Assembly (NCBI GenBank): GCA_021811385.1 | Contig: JAJZPC010000001.1 | Coordinates: 1 to 64,000 of the forward strand | Length of the DNA: 64,000 nt | Direction of reading: 5' to 3' | Origin: Deltaproteobacteria bacterium | GTDB lineage: Bacteria > Desulfobacterota > Desulfobulbia > Desulfobulbales > Desulfurivibrionaceae | Shown: in pieces, positions 10,313 to 20,650 of the stretch | How positions within the stretch are numbered: position 1 is the first letter of the stretch | Layout: the number at the start of each line of letters is the position of its first letter | Notes under the pieces: generated by a model | The model's input: the letters and a program-made list of their open reading frames with translations, nothing else | Told to the model about the DNA's origin: nothing | Databases searched by the model: none | Program-made: the position numbers and the translations under genes

Positions 10313-11349
10313 CAGGAGAGCTCCTTCCATAAAATCTGACGATCCTTGCCAATGTGTCCCGTTGATGTCTTGCCAAGCACCAAATGAAGATCCTTGGCAG
10401 GAATCGCCCCTTGGCCGGGGCTTGGGCGTTTAACCCAAACCATGTCTGCGGTAATGGTAGTCCCGGCGGGAATATCGGCAACCGAAACCACACTTTCACG
10501 CGCCCAGGCAATAATCGGCTTCTCTTCCGGGAATATTTCCCGTTCGGCGCCCCGGGCTTCGAAGACGGCCCGACATCCTTTCACCAACTCCCCCAATTCA
10601 TACGGTTCAAGAGACACAGCATGATCCGGCCCGGACTGAAGTTTGTCGAGAGTATAGTGCTTTTCGATCACACATGACCCCAAAGCTACGGCGCCCAGCG
10701 CGGTGTAGATTCCCAGGGAGTGATCGGACAATCCTATCGGCACATCGAACAATTCACGATAACGAGGTATGTTATGAAGATTGACCCGGTTATAAGGGCA
10801 AGGATAGGCCGATACGCAATGGGTAAGCACAAACGGTGTACCGATGGCTTTCACAGCCTCCACGGTCTCCTGTATCTCCTCCACCAGCGCCATCCCCGTG
10901 GAGATGATCATCGGACGACCCTTCTTGGCGGTATGGGTGATCAGGGGGATGTTGGTCAGTTCACCGGAGCCGGTTTTGAAGGCGAGAATGCCCATTTCGT
11001 CCAGAATATCAGCGGCAGCAGCAGAAAATGGTGTGCATAAGTAATCGATGCCCAGGCTCTCGCACAACGCCTTGAGCGCCTTGTGCTCGTCCAGCGTGAG
11101 GTTGGTCTTCTCCAAGGTGTCATACAAGGACTCGTCGAAGTTATCAGAGATAGGCGTATCCCGAAGCATCTCGTTTTCCAGGACATGCATCTGAAATTTG
11201 ATGGCATCACATCCCATCGCATGGGCAATGTAAACCATGCGTTTGGCCGTTTCCATCTCCCCCTGATGGCTGACTGCAGCCTCGGCGATAACGTAGGGGG
11301 GGTGGTTGTCGCCAACCCAACGACTTCCAATCTTGATCGCATCAGTCAT
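10312..11349 (-). CDS. neuB: N-acetylneuraminate (nonulosonate) synthase with C-terminal SAF domain
   Basis: YVIAEAAVSHQGEMETAKRMV, AIKFQ, STGMA, IEKHYTLDK; ATGA overlap with neuC. Confidence 0.9.
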   Translation of the reverse strand: MTDAIKIGSRWVGDNHPPYVIAEAAVSHQGEMETAKRMVYIAHAMGCDAIKFQMHVLENEMLRDTPISDNFDESLYDTLEKTNLTLDEHKALKALCESLGIDYLCTPFSAAAADILDEMGILAFKTGSGELTNIPLITHTAKKGRPMIISTGMALVEEIQETVEAVKAIGTPFVLTHCVSAYPCPYNRVNLHNIPRYRELFDVPIGLSDHSLGIYTALGAVALGSCVIEKHYTLDKLQSGPDHAVSLEPYELGELVKGCRAVFEARGAEREIFPEEKPIIAWARESVVSVADIPAGTTITADMVWVKRPSPGQGAIPAKDLHLVLGKTSTGHIGKDRQILWKELS

Positions 11350-12037
11350 TGTTCTTTCGTCTCCGTTTTTCCATTAAAAACTCAAGCCACCAGAAGTCCT
11401 CTTCTGTATTGATGTCCGCCACCTCTTCCTCTGGCACAACCAATGCGCCCCAGTTTTCGGCGACCAGCGTTCCGGTGCGACGCAGATATTCCACCCGGCA
11501 CGCATAGACTGTACTGCTCTCCACATACATGGGGTTACGATCCTGGCGGCGACGGGGCGCCCCCGGGACCGCCGGGTGGAACAGACCCTCCTTGACAAAA
11601 CCGATATTCTCCCGGGTCTCGCGGACCGCCAGGACGGAGGATGCCGAACCCTCCACGCAAGCGACAATCGCGTTCAGGATCGTGCGGGCAGAGCGCAAGG
11701 GGGAGGTGGGCTCGAGAACCAGAATGACGTCAAACTGCTGCCCCTCGATTTCAAGCACATCCAGGGCATGGAGCAACGCAACCTCGGTCGATGAATTGTC
11801 GGCCGCCAGTTCGGTGGGACGGTCGATAACGCGAACACCATACTTCCGGGAAACTTCTCCGATCTCGGCATCGTCCGTGGAGACAACCAGCAGATCAATC
11901 TCCGCCACTTGTCCTGCGGACCGCAGGGAATGCCCGATCAGCGGCTCTCCCGCCAAGGCCCGGATATTTTTTCGGGGTACCCCCTTGGAACCTCCCCGTG
12001 CTGGAATGACGCCGAGGATGCGTGCTCCACGGTACAT
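11342..12037 (-). CDS. neuA: CMP-N-acetylneuraminate (acylneuraminate) cytidylyltransferase
   Basis: ILGVIPARGGSKGVPRKNIRALAGEPLIGHSL, VVSTDDAEI, LEPTSPLR. Confidence 0.9.
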   Translation of the reverse strand: MYRGARILGVIPARGGSKGVPRKNIRALAGEPLIGHSLRSAGQVAEIDLLVVSTDDAEIGEVSRKYGVRVIDRPTELAADNSSTEVALLHALDVLEIEGQQFDVILVLEPTSPLRSARTILNAIVACVEGSASSVLAVRETRENIGFVKEGLFHPAVPGAPRRRQDRNPMYVESSTVYACRVEYLRRTGTLVAENWGALVVPEEEVADINTEEDFWWLEFLMEKRRRKNND

Positions 12038-12041
12038 AGGA

Positions 12042-13034
12042 TCAGACCGTCGGCCAGTCGGAGTGCATGACTACCTGGGCCGCGATCCGGCGAATACCCT
12101 CATCCACCGTGATGACAGCTTCGTATCCCAACTCGGCCTTGGCGCAGGAAGTGTCGCAATATCGGTGGTGAATTTCCCGCGCCGGGATTCTATCGGCACC
12201 GTTGAAATCTCCCAGCACTTCAACCTTGAGGCCCTTGTCTGGCCCCACCAAGTCAATGGCCCGCTGGGCAAGCTCGCTGAGGGTCATGACTTGAGTAGAA
12301 TTCCCCAAATTATACACTTTGCCATTGGAGACCGGATTTTCGATAATAGCCTGGACGCCACGGATAACATCATCCACGTGGCCATAGCTCCTGGTCTGAC
12401 AACCATCGCCGTAGACCACAGGGTTTTGGCCGGCCAAAACGTTTTGCACAAACCGGGCAATGACGAATTGAGCCACCTGCCCTTCACCGTAGGTGTTGAA
12501 AAACCGAATAATAGTGTAGTCCATGGAGGGATAACGCTGATGATATCCTTTGGTCAACTCCTCACCCGCCAGTTTGGTCACGGCATAGACTGTCTTGCCC
12601 TTGGTGTCGTCCGTTTCTTTAATGGGGTTCTGGTTCGGCTCACCGTAGACCTCCGATGAGGACGCAAACACAAATTTTTTCACCCCATGGGAAACGGCGG
12701 CATTCAGCACGTTATCGGTGCCGTTAATGTTGATTTCGATGCAGCCGAGCTTGTTGTCTTCGGTTTTTTTGACGCCGAGCATCGCTGCCAGATGAAGAAC
12801 GACTTCGGCCCCGCCGACAGCATTGCGGACGGCATTGCGATCAAGGACGGAGCCGGGAACCAAGGTGAGTTTGCCCTGCTTGCTAACCCCCTCGAGCAAC
12901 TCGCGATGCCGCATGATTTGCTCGGCGAGATCGAAGCAGACCACGTCGTAACCGGATTTCACCAACGTAAGAACCAATTCGCGCCCAATAAACCCGGCAC
13001 CGCCTGTAACCACTATTCTTTTTGACATGATCAA
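12042..13034 (-). CDS. NAD-dependent sugar epimerase/dehydratase
   Basis: IVVTGGAGFIGREL, VYGEPNQNP, YAVTKLAGEEL. Confidence 0.85.
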   Translation of the reverse strand: MIMSKRIVVTGGAGFIGRELVLTLVKSGYDVVCFDLAEQIMRHRELLEGVSKQGKLTLVPGSVLDRNAVRNAVGGAEVVLHLAAMLGVKKTEDNKLGCIEININGTDNVLNAAVSHGVKKFVFASSSEVYGEPNQNPIKETDDTKGKTVYAVTKLAGEELTKGYHQRYPSMDYTIIRFFNTYGEGQVAQFVIARFVQNVLAGQNPVVYGDGCQTRSYGHVDDVIRGVQAIIENPVSNGKVYNLGNSTQVMTLSELAQRAIDLVGPDKGLKVEVLGDFNGADRIPAREIHHRYCDTSCAKAELGYEAVITVDEGIRRIAAQVVMHSDWPTV

Positions 13035-13187
13035 CCCTAAGTTAGCTAAATATTTTCAAAAATCCAGATCTTATATCCATTTAGTACCGAAACCAAATTA
13101 CCTTTAATCCAGAGTTTCTGCTTATAAATCCCTCCCGATAATACCCAACAAAACGAATACTTCAATTAAAATGCGTAACACACCGCC

Positions 13188-14171
13188 TTACAGGGCGTAC
13201 TGCTCAGCCAGAATGCGCGCAATACCGACATGCAAATCCACGACTGGCTCGAACCCCAACTCCTGCTGGGCCAAGTCGATACCCGCAAGCGAGTGAATGA
13301 TGTCTCCTTCATGCCAAGGCTGATATTCAGGTGCCTCGAAACACAACTTAACGCCGCGCGCCTGAAGCGCATCGATTATTGCTCCACACAGGTCATTCAG
13401 ACTAATCGCTTTCCCTGAAGCCACGTTGAAAACCCCACGAGCCTCGCCGACCCGTCCCTCACCGATACGAACGACAAGATCGCACACGTTGCCGACGTAA
13501 CAAAAATCCCGCGTCGCCGAACCATCGCCGAAAATAATGGGGCGCTCGCCGGAAAGGCAGCGGTCTATCCACCGGGGAATCACGGCGGCATAATCTCCAT
13601 AGGGATCCTGCCAAGGACCGAATATGTTAAAAAAGCGCAGCCCAGTGATGCATGTCCCGGCATAAAGATGTTCCAGATTCCGGGAGAGCAGATCGTTCAT
13701 GAGCTTGGAGCTGGCATAGGGGCTCAACGGGTTTGGGCAAAGAATTTCGCGGATTGGCAACTGGTCGGTGTCTCCATAAACGGCGCAGGAAGAAGCATAG
13801 ATGAAACGCGGGATGCCCTTCTCTCCGGTGGCGCTCAGCACCGAAACAAACCCATCGATGTTCTGCCGGTTGTTGTGGCCCACATCTGCAAATGATTTCT
13901 GCACAGACCCTTGAGCCGCAAGGTGGATCACTGCATCAACCCCTTCTAGTAGCCCGGCAACCGTTGCCCTGTCACAGATATCCCCCTCGACAAAGCGGTA
14001 GCGTCCATCCGCCTGGGCCATCACCCGGCTAACGTTGTCCCGCTTACCGGTAGAAAAATTGTCCAGGCCCACAACGCTGTCGCCGCCGGCCAGGATGCTG
14101 GAAGCCAGATTTGATCCGATAAAACCCGCGCTACCCGTGATAAACCAAGTTCGTGTCATGCCATCTCCCAA
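13188..14171 (-). CDS. NAD-dependent sugar epimerase (UDP-glucose/GlcNAc 4-epimerase-like)
   Basis: WFITGSAGFIGSNLA, SCAVYGDTDQLPI, YASSKLMND, RFFNIFGP. Confidence 0.85.
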   Translation of the reverse strand: MGDGMTRTWFITGSAGFIGSNLASSILAGGDSVVGLDNFSTGKRDNVSRVMAQADGRYRFVEGDICDRATVAGLLEGVDAVIHLAAQGSVQKSFADVGHNNRQNIDGFVSVLSATGEKGIPRFIYASSCAVYGDTDQLPIREILCPNPLSPYASSKLMNDLLSRNLEHLYAGTCITGLRFFNIFGPWQDPYGDYAAVIPRWIDRCLSGERPIIFGDGSATRDFCYVGNVCDLVVRIGEGRVGEARGVFNVASGKAISLNDLCGAIIDALQARGVKLCFEAPEYQPWHEGDIIHSLAGIDLAQQELGFEPVVDLHVGIARILAEQYAL

Positions 14172-14173
14172 TG

Positions 14174-15637
14174 CTATACGCCAATTTTTTCTAGCGACAG
14201 GATCCCAGCCAGCCCGGATACCAGCTTGAATCTAAAAATTAAAAGCGGAACAGCTACGGCGAAGATCATGGCCTCTGCCCAGAACGGCCAGTGAAACAGG
14301 CCATTCAGTATCCAGGCCGCCAAATAAATGGCAAGCGCCCCGACAAACGCCCGCTCGCCGATGCCCCGGTAACCACACCGCTGCGCCACCCAGCGTCTGG
14401 TTGCCTGAACAACCACACTGGTGACCAGAATCGCCCAGGCCGCGCCCGCCATCCCGTAATAATACGCTCCTGCCACCATCAATCCGATGCCGACCAACGT
14501 CGGCACCAGTTGGGTATACATCAGGGCTCGTTTGCGCCTCTGCGCCATGAGAAAAGTGGCATAAGGGATGCCATGGGACGTACTAAACACCAGCAGAAAC
14601 CAGATCGGCACCAGAGGCGCGGAACCCGCGAACTTGCCGTGGGTGAGCACGTTCACCATTTCGTCGGCGAACAACGCCACTCCCACCCCCATCACAGCGA
14701 GCATGCCGTACCAGGCCGACAGGGCTCGCTCCACAGGCGCCGTATCGAGATCCCGGGAAAATATCTGTAGGCTTTGAGGCGTCAGCGTATTGCCCAAAGC
14801 TGAAGTGAACATCCTAAAAATAGCTTGATATAGAAGGGAATGGCTATATAGGCCAAGAACGCCGATTCCTGCTAAACGCTGGATAACGATCTTGTCCGCC
14901 ATGTTGTTGACCATCTCCGCCAACCCTCCCGGAGTCGCGTGCATACCGGTTCCGAAAATTTCTCGCAGCCAGCGCACCTTCAGGGAAAAGGCAACGGAGT
15001 GCCGGATACTAAGCACCTCGAAAACCAGGGAAATCAGGTTAGTCGCCAGCAGCGCGATAAATAGCGATTGCACCTTTAACCCCAATACGGCGAGGCATAT
15101 CACGGTAGTTATGGCGTTGACGGCAATCTGAATCAGGGAGAGCAGTGCAAACTGCCTCGGGCGCCCTTGCACGGTAAACAGGAAGGATACCGTGGGCCAA
15201 AGACTACCGGCCCATGTGGCGGCCAGTGCAAGATGCAGATAGTCCACATAAACTTGCCGGTACTCAGTGACGAAAGCCCGCAGAATAGACTCACCCATCA
15301 GGTATATGGGCAAGATCAACAGGCTGCGTAGCGCCAGATCCGCCGCCAGGACATTAAAAAGCAATGTCCGCCGCTCCACTCCCGCCACGCGAAAATAATT
15401 GCCCCCGATTGCCCATTGGGCGCCTGTCGCCGCAAATGCCTTCACGGGTAGGGTTATGGCGATCACCAGGGCGAACACCCCGAAATCCTCCGGGGCGAGG
15501 AAGTAGGTCGTGACCGGAACGAGCAGAAGAGCCGCCCCCCCCTGCACGACGGAGGGTACGAGGTAGAGGACATAATTGCTCGCTGCCAGCGCACGCAATT
15601 GCGCCCATAATGATGGCACTCGTCCCATGACAGTCAT
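14174..15637 (-). CDS. oligosaccharide flippase (Wzx/MATE-like) family protein
   Basis: ~487 aa, many TM segments, VPVTTYFLAPEDFGVFALVIAI N-terminal Polysacc_synt-like signature. Confidence 0.85.
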   Translation of the reverse strand: MTVMGRVPSLWAQLRALAASNYVLYLVPSVVQGGAALLLVPVTTYFLAPEDFGVFALVIAITLPVKAFAATGAQWAIGGNYFRVAGVERRTLLFNVLAADLALRSLLILPIYLMGESILRAFVTEYRQVYVDYLHLALAATWAGSLWPTVSFLFTVQGRPRQFALLSLIQIAVNAITTVICLAVLGLKVQSLFIALLATNLISLVFEVLSIRHSVAFSLKVRWLREIFGTGMHATPGGLAEMVNNMADKIVIQRLAGIGVLGLYSHSLLYQAIFRMFTSALGNTLTPQSLQIFSRDLDTAPVERALSAWYGMLAVMGVGVALFADEMVNVLTHGKFAGSAPLVPIWFLLVFSTSHGIPYATFLMAQRRKRALMYTQLVPTLVGIGLMVAGAYYYGMAGAAWAILVTSVVVQATRRWVAQRCGYRGIGERAFVGALAIYLAAWILNGLFHWPFWAEAMIFAVAVPLLIFRFKLVSGLAGILSLEKIGV

Positions 15638-15682
15638 GGGCAGCCGCCCGAAAGTTCACAGACGGAGTAGCAACGAGCCCAA

Positions 15683-16765
15683 TCAGAACAGATTGACACG
15701 TCTATGCACCAACCCTATCAAACCGCGCATCAGGTAGCGCGGGGTGTTGCAATGCATCAGCTCCCACTTGTCCAGAGTGAAGTATTTTGCGACCACTTCC
15801 CCCAGTGTCGCATCTGATTTACTCTCGTAGCCCAGGCCGGAAAGCCAGTTCCTGGTCTTGACCGCGATCAGGTCAATCTCCCGGCTAGTCAGGACTTCAT
15901 CGTACCGATTCTTTTGCTGCAAGTCGGCCACGACTTTCGTGGGGGACTCGACGCCTTTCTTGCTGGGATTGTACCCCCATTTACTCTTGTCCAAATCGTG
16001 GAACACGGTCTGATCCATTGGCCGTGGCGGTGGCGCAAGATCAAGCCAGGCCGCCACCCGCCCAATCTCCTCGGAGGGGGCCTTCACGAGATCCTCGTAT
16101 CGCACCACTATATGGCGGGGGTCTTCACGGCGTCCGGCAATAAACCGGGCGTGGGGCACCCAGCGTTTGTCCAGCATGCATGTCAACCAGTCAAAACCAA
16201 GGTAGCAGGCAGGCAGCCCTTTATTTTCCATCAACGAGCGCTTCTGCGACGAACACACGGCAACCGGATCCCGAACAATATGGATAAATTTCATCTCCGG
16301 GAATACGTGTTCGTATTCCGCTATGTAGGGAACTTCGATGGACTTGAACAGGTGGTGGCGAAAAACGACGTCCGGACGTATCAGAGCTGCCAGTCCGGCC
16401 AAGTATTCGCGGGTAAATGTTGCCACGGAACAGGCCTGGCCTGGCACCACTTTGTCCAGAGACAACTCTTGTACTTCCCCTGGCAGCCCGACGGTCTCCG
16501 CGCAATGCTTCATGATGGCGTCCAGGCTCAATTGGTAGTAACTGGCGAACTGTTCGCGGGAAAGCCTCTCATCCAGCTTGGTCAGCCGCCGGGTAGTGCA
16601 GTTCTGCTCCACCAACCGTGTCACTCTACCGTGACCGGCTATATCGTCGAAAGCGGTGAGGAACTTCTCCTCCACCGGATGCACGTAGGTATCCTGTAGC
16701 CCGTCCAACAGCCTCCCGATGAGCGAACTCCCATTGCGTCCTGTCCCAAACAATCCTATCAGCAT
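15683..16765 (-). CDS. sulfotransferase family protein
   Basis: PAPS 5'-PSB-like loop LFGTGRNGSSLIGRLLDG; KFIHIVRDPVAVCSSQ (3'-PB-like). Confidence 0.8.
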   Translation of the reverse strand: MLIGLFGTGRNGSSLIGRLLDGLQDTYVHPVEEKFLTAFDDIAGHGRVTRLVEQNCTTRRLTKLDERLSREQFASYYQLSLDAIMKHCAETVGLPGEVQELSLDKVVPGQACSVATFTREYLAGLAALIRPDVVFRHHLFKSIEVPYIAEYEHVFPEMKFIHIVRDPVAVCSSQKRSLMENKGLPACYLGFDWLTCMLDKRWVPHARFIAGRREDPRHIVVRYEDLVKAPSEEIGRVAAWLDLAPPPRPMDQTVFHDLDKSKWGYNPSKKGVESPTKVVADLQQKNRYDEVLTSREIDLIAVKTRNWLSGLGYESKSDATLGEVVAKYFTLDKWELMHCNTPRYLMRGLIGLVHRRVNLF

Positions 16766-18102
16766 TTCATCATTCCTTGCCCCTCAAATTCGTTCACAGT
16801 GCACTCCATCTCTTCAAGCATCTGGGGAACGACCACCTCCGAACGGTAGTATTTCTGGAATGTCTCATACCCCCCGCGACCGATGTACTCCCTCAAGGCG
16901 ATATCCCTGGCCACCCTGGCCACCAGAGCCGCAATCTCTTCCGCCGTATCCCCGAGCAAGGCATTGTAGCCATGCTCCAGTTCCGGCATCGACAATGCGC
17001 TGGAGGTATGGGCAATAACGCAGGCGCCCAGTGACCAAGCCAACAGGATGCGGGTATTCCCGACATTAAAACCATAAACGTTGGTCAGAACAAGAAATGC
17101 GCACGAACGTTGAATTTCGGTGTTCAAATCGTCCACCCACCCGCGTAACAGGATGTTGGGTTGCTTGAGCACTTCGGCCACTTTAGCACGGGGTCGGCCG
17201 CCCCCGAACACATCGATGACCAGCTTATCTCGCCCCAAGAGTACCCCCAGACGGGGGGCAAGTTCTGAACCCAGGAAATACAGGCCAAAGGTATTGCCTG
17301 TAGCGCCAAGGTTCCCCACACTGCCGCAGATGCGGAAAACATCTTCCTCATCTGCGCGCCTCCCGAATGTCGGCACCGCTTCGGCATCCGGCCACATGTT
17401 CTGAAGATATAGCGACCGGGGGTGTCCTTTCTCTGTGTAGTACTGCGCGTCGATCAAAGCATTGTTAGCAGTCGCCTCACATTGAGTCATCATTTTCAGA
17501 TGCTGAATTTCCCGTGCTTGATTTAGTAATTTCAATATCTGAAGCTTGATTCGGTTGGCTATCCCCTGAACAGGCATATCAAACAGATCGGGGAAAAGTA
17601 ATTGCGCTTCCTGTGGCTTATGATTGGGATTGCCGTAATAAACGAACCTAGGCACACTTGGAATATCGTAACTGGCCTCTAGTGCTTCCCAACTCCAAAT
17701 CGACAGGATAATGTCGGGCCGCAGCCGCTCGACTTGGGACACCACCATTGACTTGGCCGCCATCGCGGGAAAGAAATAAGAATTAATCCAGCGCCGAAAT
17801 CCCGGCAAGCTCCGGACGACTACCCATGCATGAGAGAGCTTTTTCACCAAGCTAGACCGTCGGGGCAAAATATCGCCCAGATAGATGGTGCTTAGCAGCC
17901 GCACACCAGACACACCTGAAAACTGCACTGCCGCACAGCGCTCTCGGTCGGCACTCGACTCGGACCAACCCTCACGAATCAGAATCTGCACGTCCACTTC
18001 ATGCCCCGCCGCCGCCATCAGCCGAACCACTTCATGTGAAACAACCTCGATGGCTTCTCCCTTGTTGTAGGGAATGGCGGAAAGTAATAACAGAATTTTC
18101 AT
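16759..18102 (-). CDS. glycosyltransferase (GT-B/group 1 like)
   Basis: Two-domain GT-B-like layout; NTRILLAWSLGACVIAHTSSALSMPELEHGYNALLGDT. Confidence 0.75.
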   Translation of the reverse strand: MKILLLLSAIPYNKGEAIEVVSHEVVRLMAAAGHEVDVQILIREGWSESSADRERCAAVQFSGVSGVRLLSTIYLGDILPRRSSLVKKLSHAWVVVRSLPGFRRWINSYFFPAMAAKSMVVSQVERLRPDIILSIWSWEALEASYDIPSVPRFVYYGNPNHKPQEAQLLFPDLFDMPVQGIANRIKLQILKLLNQAREIQHLKMMTQCEATANNALIDAQYYTEKGHPRSLYLQNMWPDAEAVPTFGRRADEEDVFRICGSVGNLGATGNTFGLYFLGSELAPRLGVLLGRDKLVIDVFGGGRPRAKVAEVLKQPNILLRGWVDDLNTEIQRSCAFLVLTNVYGFNVGNTRILLAWSLGACVIAHTSSALSMPELEHGYNALLGDTAEEIAALVARVARDIALREYIGRGGYETFQKYYRSEVVVPQMLEEMECTVNEFEGQGMMKC

Positions 18103-19212
18103 TCACTCAAACCGTTTATCATCGTTATTTGATTCTGCAGGGTAAAGTCCAGAAACATCATGGATATCCACGAACGCCCGCTTCTCCACAGCCAAACGTA
18201 ATGTGGTCATTACTCTTTGCACCCTTAAACCATCATAAAAAGTGGGCAGTTCTGAGGATGGCTTACCCTGTACGGCGGAAACAAATTGTCGCGCCAAGCC
18301 CTGAAAAGGAATGCTACGGGTATCGGATTCCTGTTGCCTCGAGTCAGCAGGTTCAATCAATTCTGGTGCGGACTCCGGTCGATAATAAGTTAATCGGGCA
18401 TCCTTACAACGGAATGGCGAGCGATGAATAAATTGGAGCACACCTTTGTCTCCATGCAATTCGATACGCATCCCTTCTCCAGCTGGCTGACAATTCGTCA
18501 CCCGAACGCTTCCTACCGAGCCATTTTCAAGTTCGAGCAGCGCATCCACCACATCCTCGGCGGTTACTTCACGAACAGCACCACTGTAATCCAACCTTTG
18601 TGGAACCAACACCGCTGTGCGCCCCGCCACGCTTGTTACTGAGCTGCCAGTCAACCAAAGCAACAGGTCCACCACATGAGGTAGAAAGGCATTCACTACA
18701 CCACCACCATTGGCTGCAGCATGCTGCCAAGACCATGGCCGCGTTGCGCTGGCCCGACCCGAGGTGAACCAAGCAAAATCAACCCGACGAACCTGGCCAA
18801 TTCTTCCTGCAACCACTTGTGTATAAAGCTCGGAAATACCCGGTTCGAACCGAAACTGAAACCCCACTGCCCCCACTATACGAGCTTCCAAAGCCGCATC
18901 AAGCATGGCCACGGCATCTTCGGCACCCATTCCAAAAGGCTTTTCACATAAAACATGAATCCCACGCTGAGTCGCCTGAATAACAATTTCCTTCTGCGCA
19001 ACTGGTGGGACGGCTACGCTCAGCGAATCTGGACGAACCTCATCAAGCATGTATTGCCAATTGGAGTAGGTTGCCACACCTTCCAAAGCAAGTCGCTTCG
19101 CTCTGCCAGAGCCCGAATCTGAAATAGCAACGACTTCAACATTGGGTAGCCCCGCAAAAGCCGGAAAATGAACATCAGCCCCGAAACCGGCGCCGATAAT
19201 TGCGTGACGCAC
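18103..19212 (-). CDS. Gfo/Idh/MocA family oxidoreductase
   Basis: AIIGAGFGADVHFPAFAGLPNVEVVAISD, VLCEKPFG. Confidence 0.9.
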   Translation of the reverse strand: MRHAIIGAGFGADVHFPAFAGLPNVEVVAISDSGSGRAKRLALEGVATYSNWQYMLDEVRPDSLSVAVPPVAQKEIVIQATQRGIHVLCEKPFGMGAEDAVAMLDAALEARIVGAVGFQFRFEPGISELYTQVVAGRIGQVRRVDFAWFTSGRASATRPWSWQHAAANGGGVVNAFLPHVVDLLLWLTGSSVTSVAGRTAVLVPQRLDYSGAVREVTAEDVVDALLELENGSVGSVRVTNCQPAGEGMRIELHGDKGVLQFIHRSPFRCKDARLTYYRPESAPELIEPADSRQQESDTRSIPFQGLARQFVSAVQGKPSSELPTFYDGLRVQRVMTTLRLAVEKRAFVDIHDVSGLYPAESNNDDKRFE

Positions 19213-19217
19213 CGTTA

Positions 19218-20516
19218 TCAGGGCTCCAACACTCGAACCGTTGGCAACGGCAGAACAATTTTCGAACGCAGCCCTTTGACTCGCAGCTTAGCAACAATAG
19301 GTTCCCAGTAATGCCAGGAAAGCATCACCGCATATTCAGGCTGCTCCTCGAGCATTCGCACTTCATCAACTATCTGGATATGCGACCCGGGCATGAATAA
19401 ACCCAGTTTCAGAGAGGTGGATTGCTCAGCGATGTATGGCATCAAATCCGGATCAATATTACAGTAGCTTAGCAACGTACTTGCCCGGCCAGGACTCCCG
19501 ATACCAACTAAACGTCCACCGTGGGCGCACACATCCACCACCAATTTCTGTAAATCTTTTTTGGAATCGCGAACTTGTTGTACAAAACGGTCAAAAACCG
19601 GGGTGTCATAGAGTCCCGCCTTCGTTTCTTCTTCCAGTAAACAGCTTACCGACTCGTTAACGTGTTGATTCTTGCCTTTCATGGCATATACTCGGATGGA
19701 ACCGCCATAATTGGGTATTCTGTCTACATCGACCACAGTGAAGTCGTAGTAATCAAAGAGCCGAATGATGGAACGCATCGAATAATACTTCAGATGCTCG
19801 TGATAAACAGAGTCATACTGAACTGTATCAAGTAAGTCTGCCAAATAGTGCGACTCTGTTACAAACAAGCCGTCATTATCGAGTAGTATCTCTACCCCAC
19901 GAATGAGGCTACCAAGCTTGGCAACATGAGCAAACATATTAGCCGCCGTAACCACCTTGGCTTTGCCATGCTTCGAAACAATACTTTTCGCCATCCCTTC
20001 GCCAAAAAATTCCTGGATGGTCTCGATCCCATTGTCGTTGGCAATTTTCGCAATATTTGTTGGTTCCACACCCAGCACACGCATGCCGGCATCCTTAAAA
20101 CCACTCAACAGCGTTCCGTCATTGGAACCAATATCAATCGCGAGGCCTCCAGTAGCGATACCATAACGATCCATGATCGTCGGGCCAGTTGAGCGAAGAT
20201 TGTTCACCAGAGAGGAGGTTATGCCGCTACGATAAGGGTATTCAGGGAAAAATAGCTCCTCCGGATTAACCACATAATCAATCTGAACCAAGCCGCAATC
20301 CGGGCAACGAACCAGATTCAACGGATATGTTTTTTCCGGTTGCTGAAGCTGCGCTGGCCAAAGCAACGAGTCGCAAGGGGCATGGTGACCAAGACTGATA
20401 ACCGGTATTAATTCGGCAGCACTGCAAATCTGACAGCTGTTGATGTGCCCTGGGGACAAATCGTGACTAGGTTTTTCATTCATCGTTCGCATTCTCCAGA
20501 TTTTTCGGTTACTCAA
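19218..20516 (-). CDS. sugar C-methyltransferase (zinc-binding N-terminal + SAM domain + C-terminal domain)
   Basis: CQICSAAELIPVISLGHHAPCDSL...CPDCGLVQIDY zinc-binding start; DIGSNDGTLLSGFKDAG; GIGSPGRASTLLSYCNID. Confidence 0.85.
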   Translation of the reverse strand: MSNRKIWRMRTMNEKPSHDLSPGHINSCQICSAAELIPVISLGHHAPCDSLLWPAQLQQPEKTYPLNLVRCPDCGLVQIDYVVNPEELFFPEYPYRSGITSSLVNNLRSTGPTIMDRYGIATGGLAIDIGSNDGTLLSGFKDAGMRVLGVEPTNIAKIANDNGIETIQEFFGEGMAKSIVSKHGKAKVVTAANMFAHVAKLGSLIRGVEILLDNDGLFVTESHYLADLLDTVQYDSVYHEHLKYYSMRSIIRLFDYYDFTVVDVDRIPNYGGSIRVYAMKGKNQHVNESVSCLLEEETKAGLYDTPVFDRFVQQVRDSKKDLQKLVVDVCAHGGRLVGIGSPGRASTLLSYCNIDPDLMPYIAEQSTSLKLGLFMPGSHIQIVDEVRMLEEQPEYAVMLSWHYWEPIVAKLRVKGLRSKIVLPLPTVRVLEP

Positions 20517-20650
20517 GTTTAGCCAAATAAAACTACAACCTGAGTCCGTGAAAAAGTTGCAGTCAAATTCCGCTTGTTTTTTAAACTAACATATTGATTT
20601 CAATCTAAATATGGTGCAATATACACCTGTTTGAAAAACTCACTCAGCAG

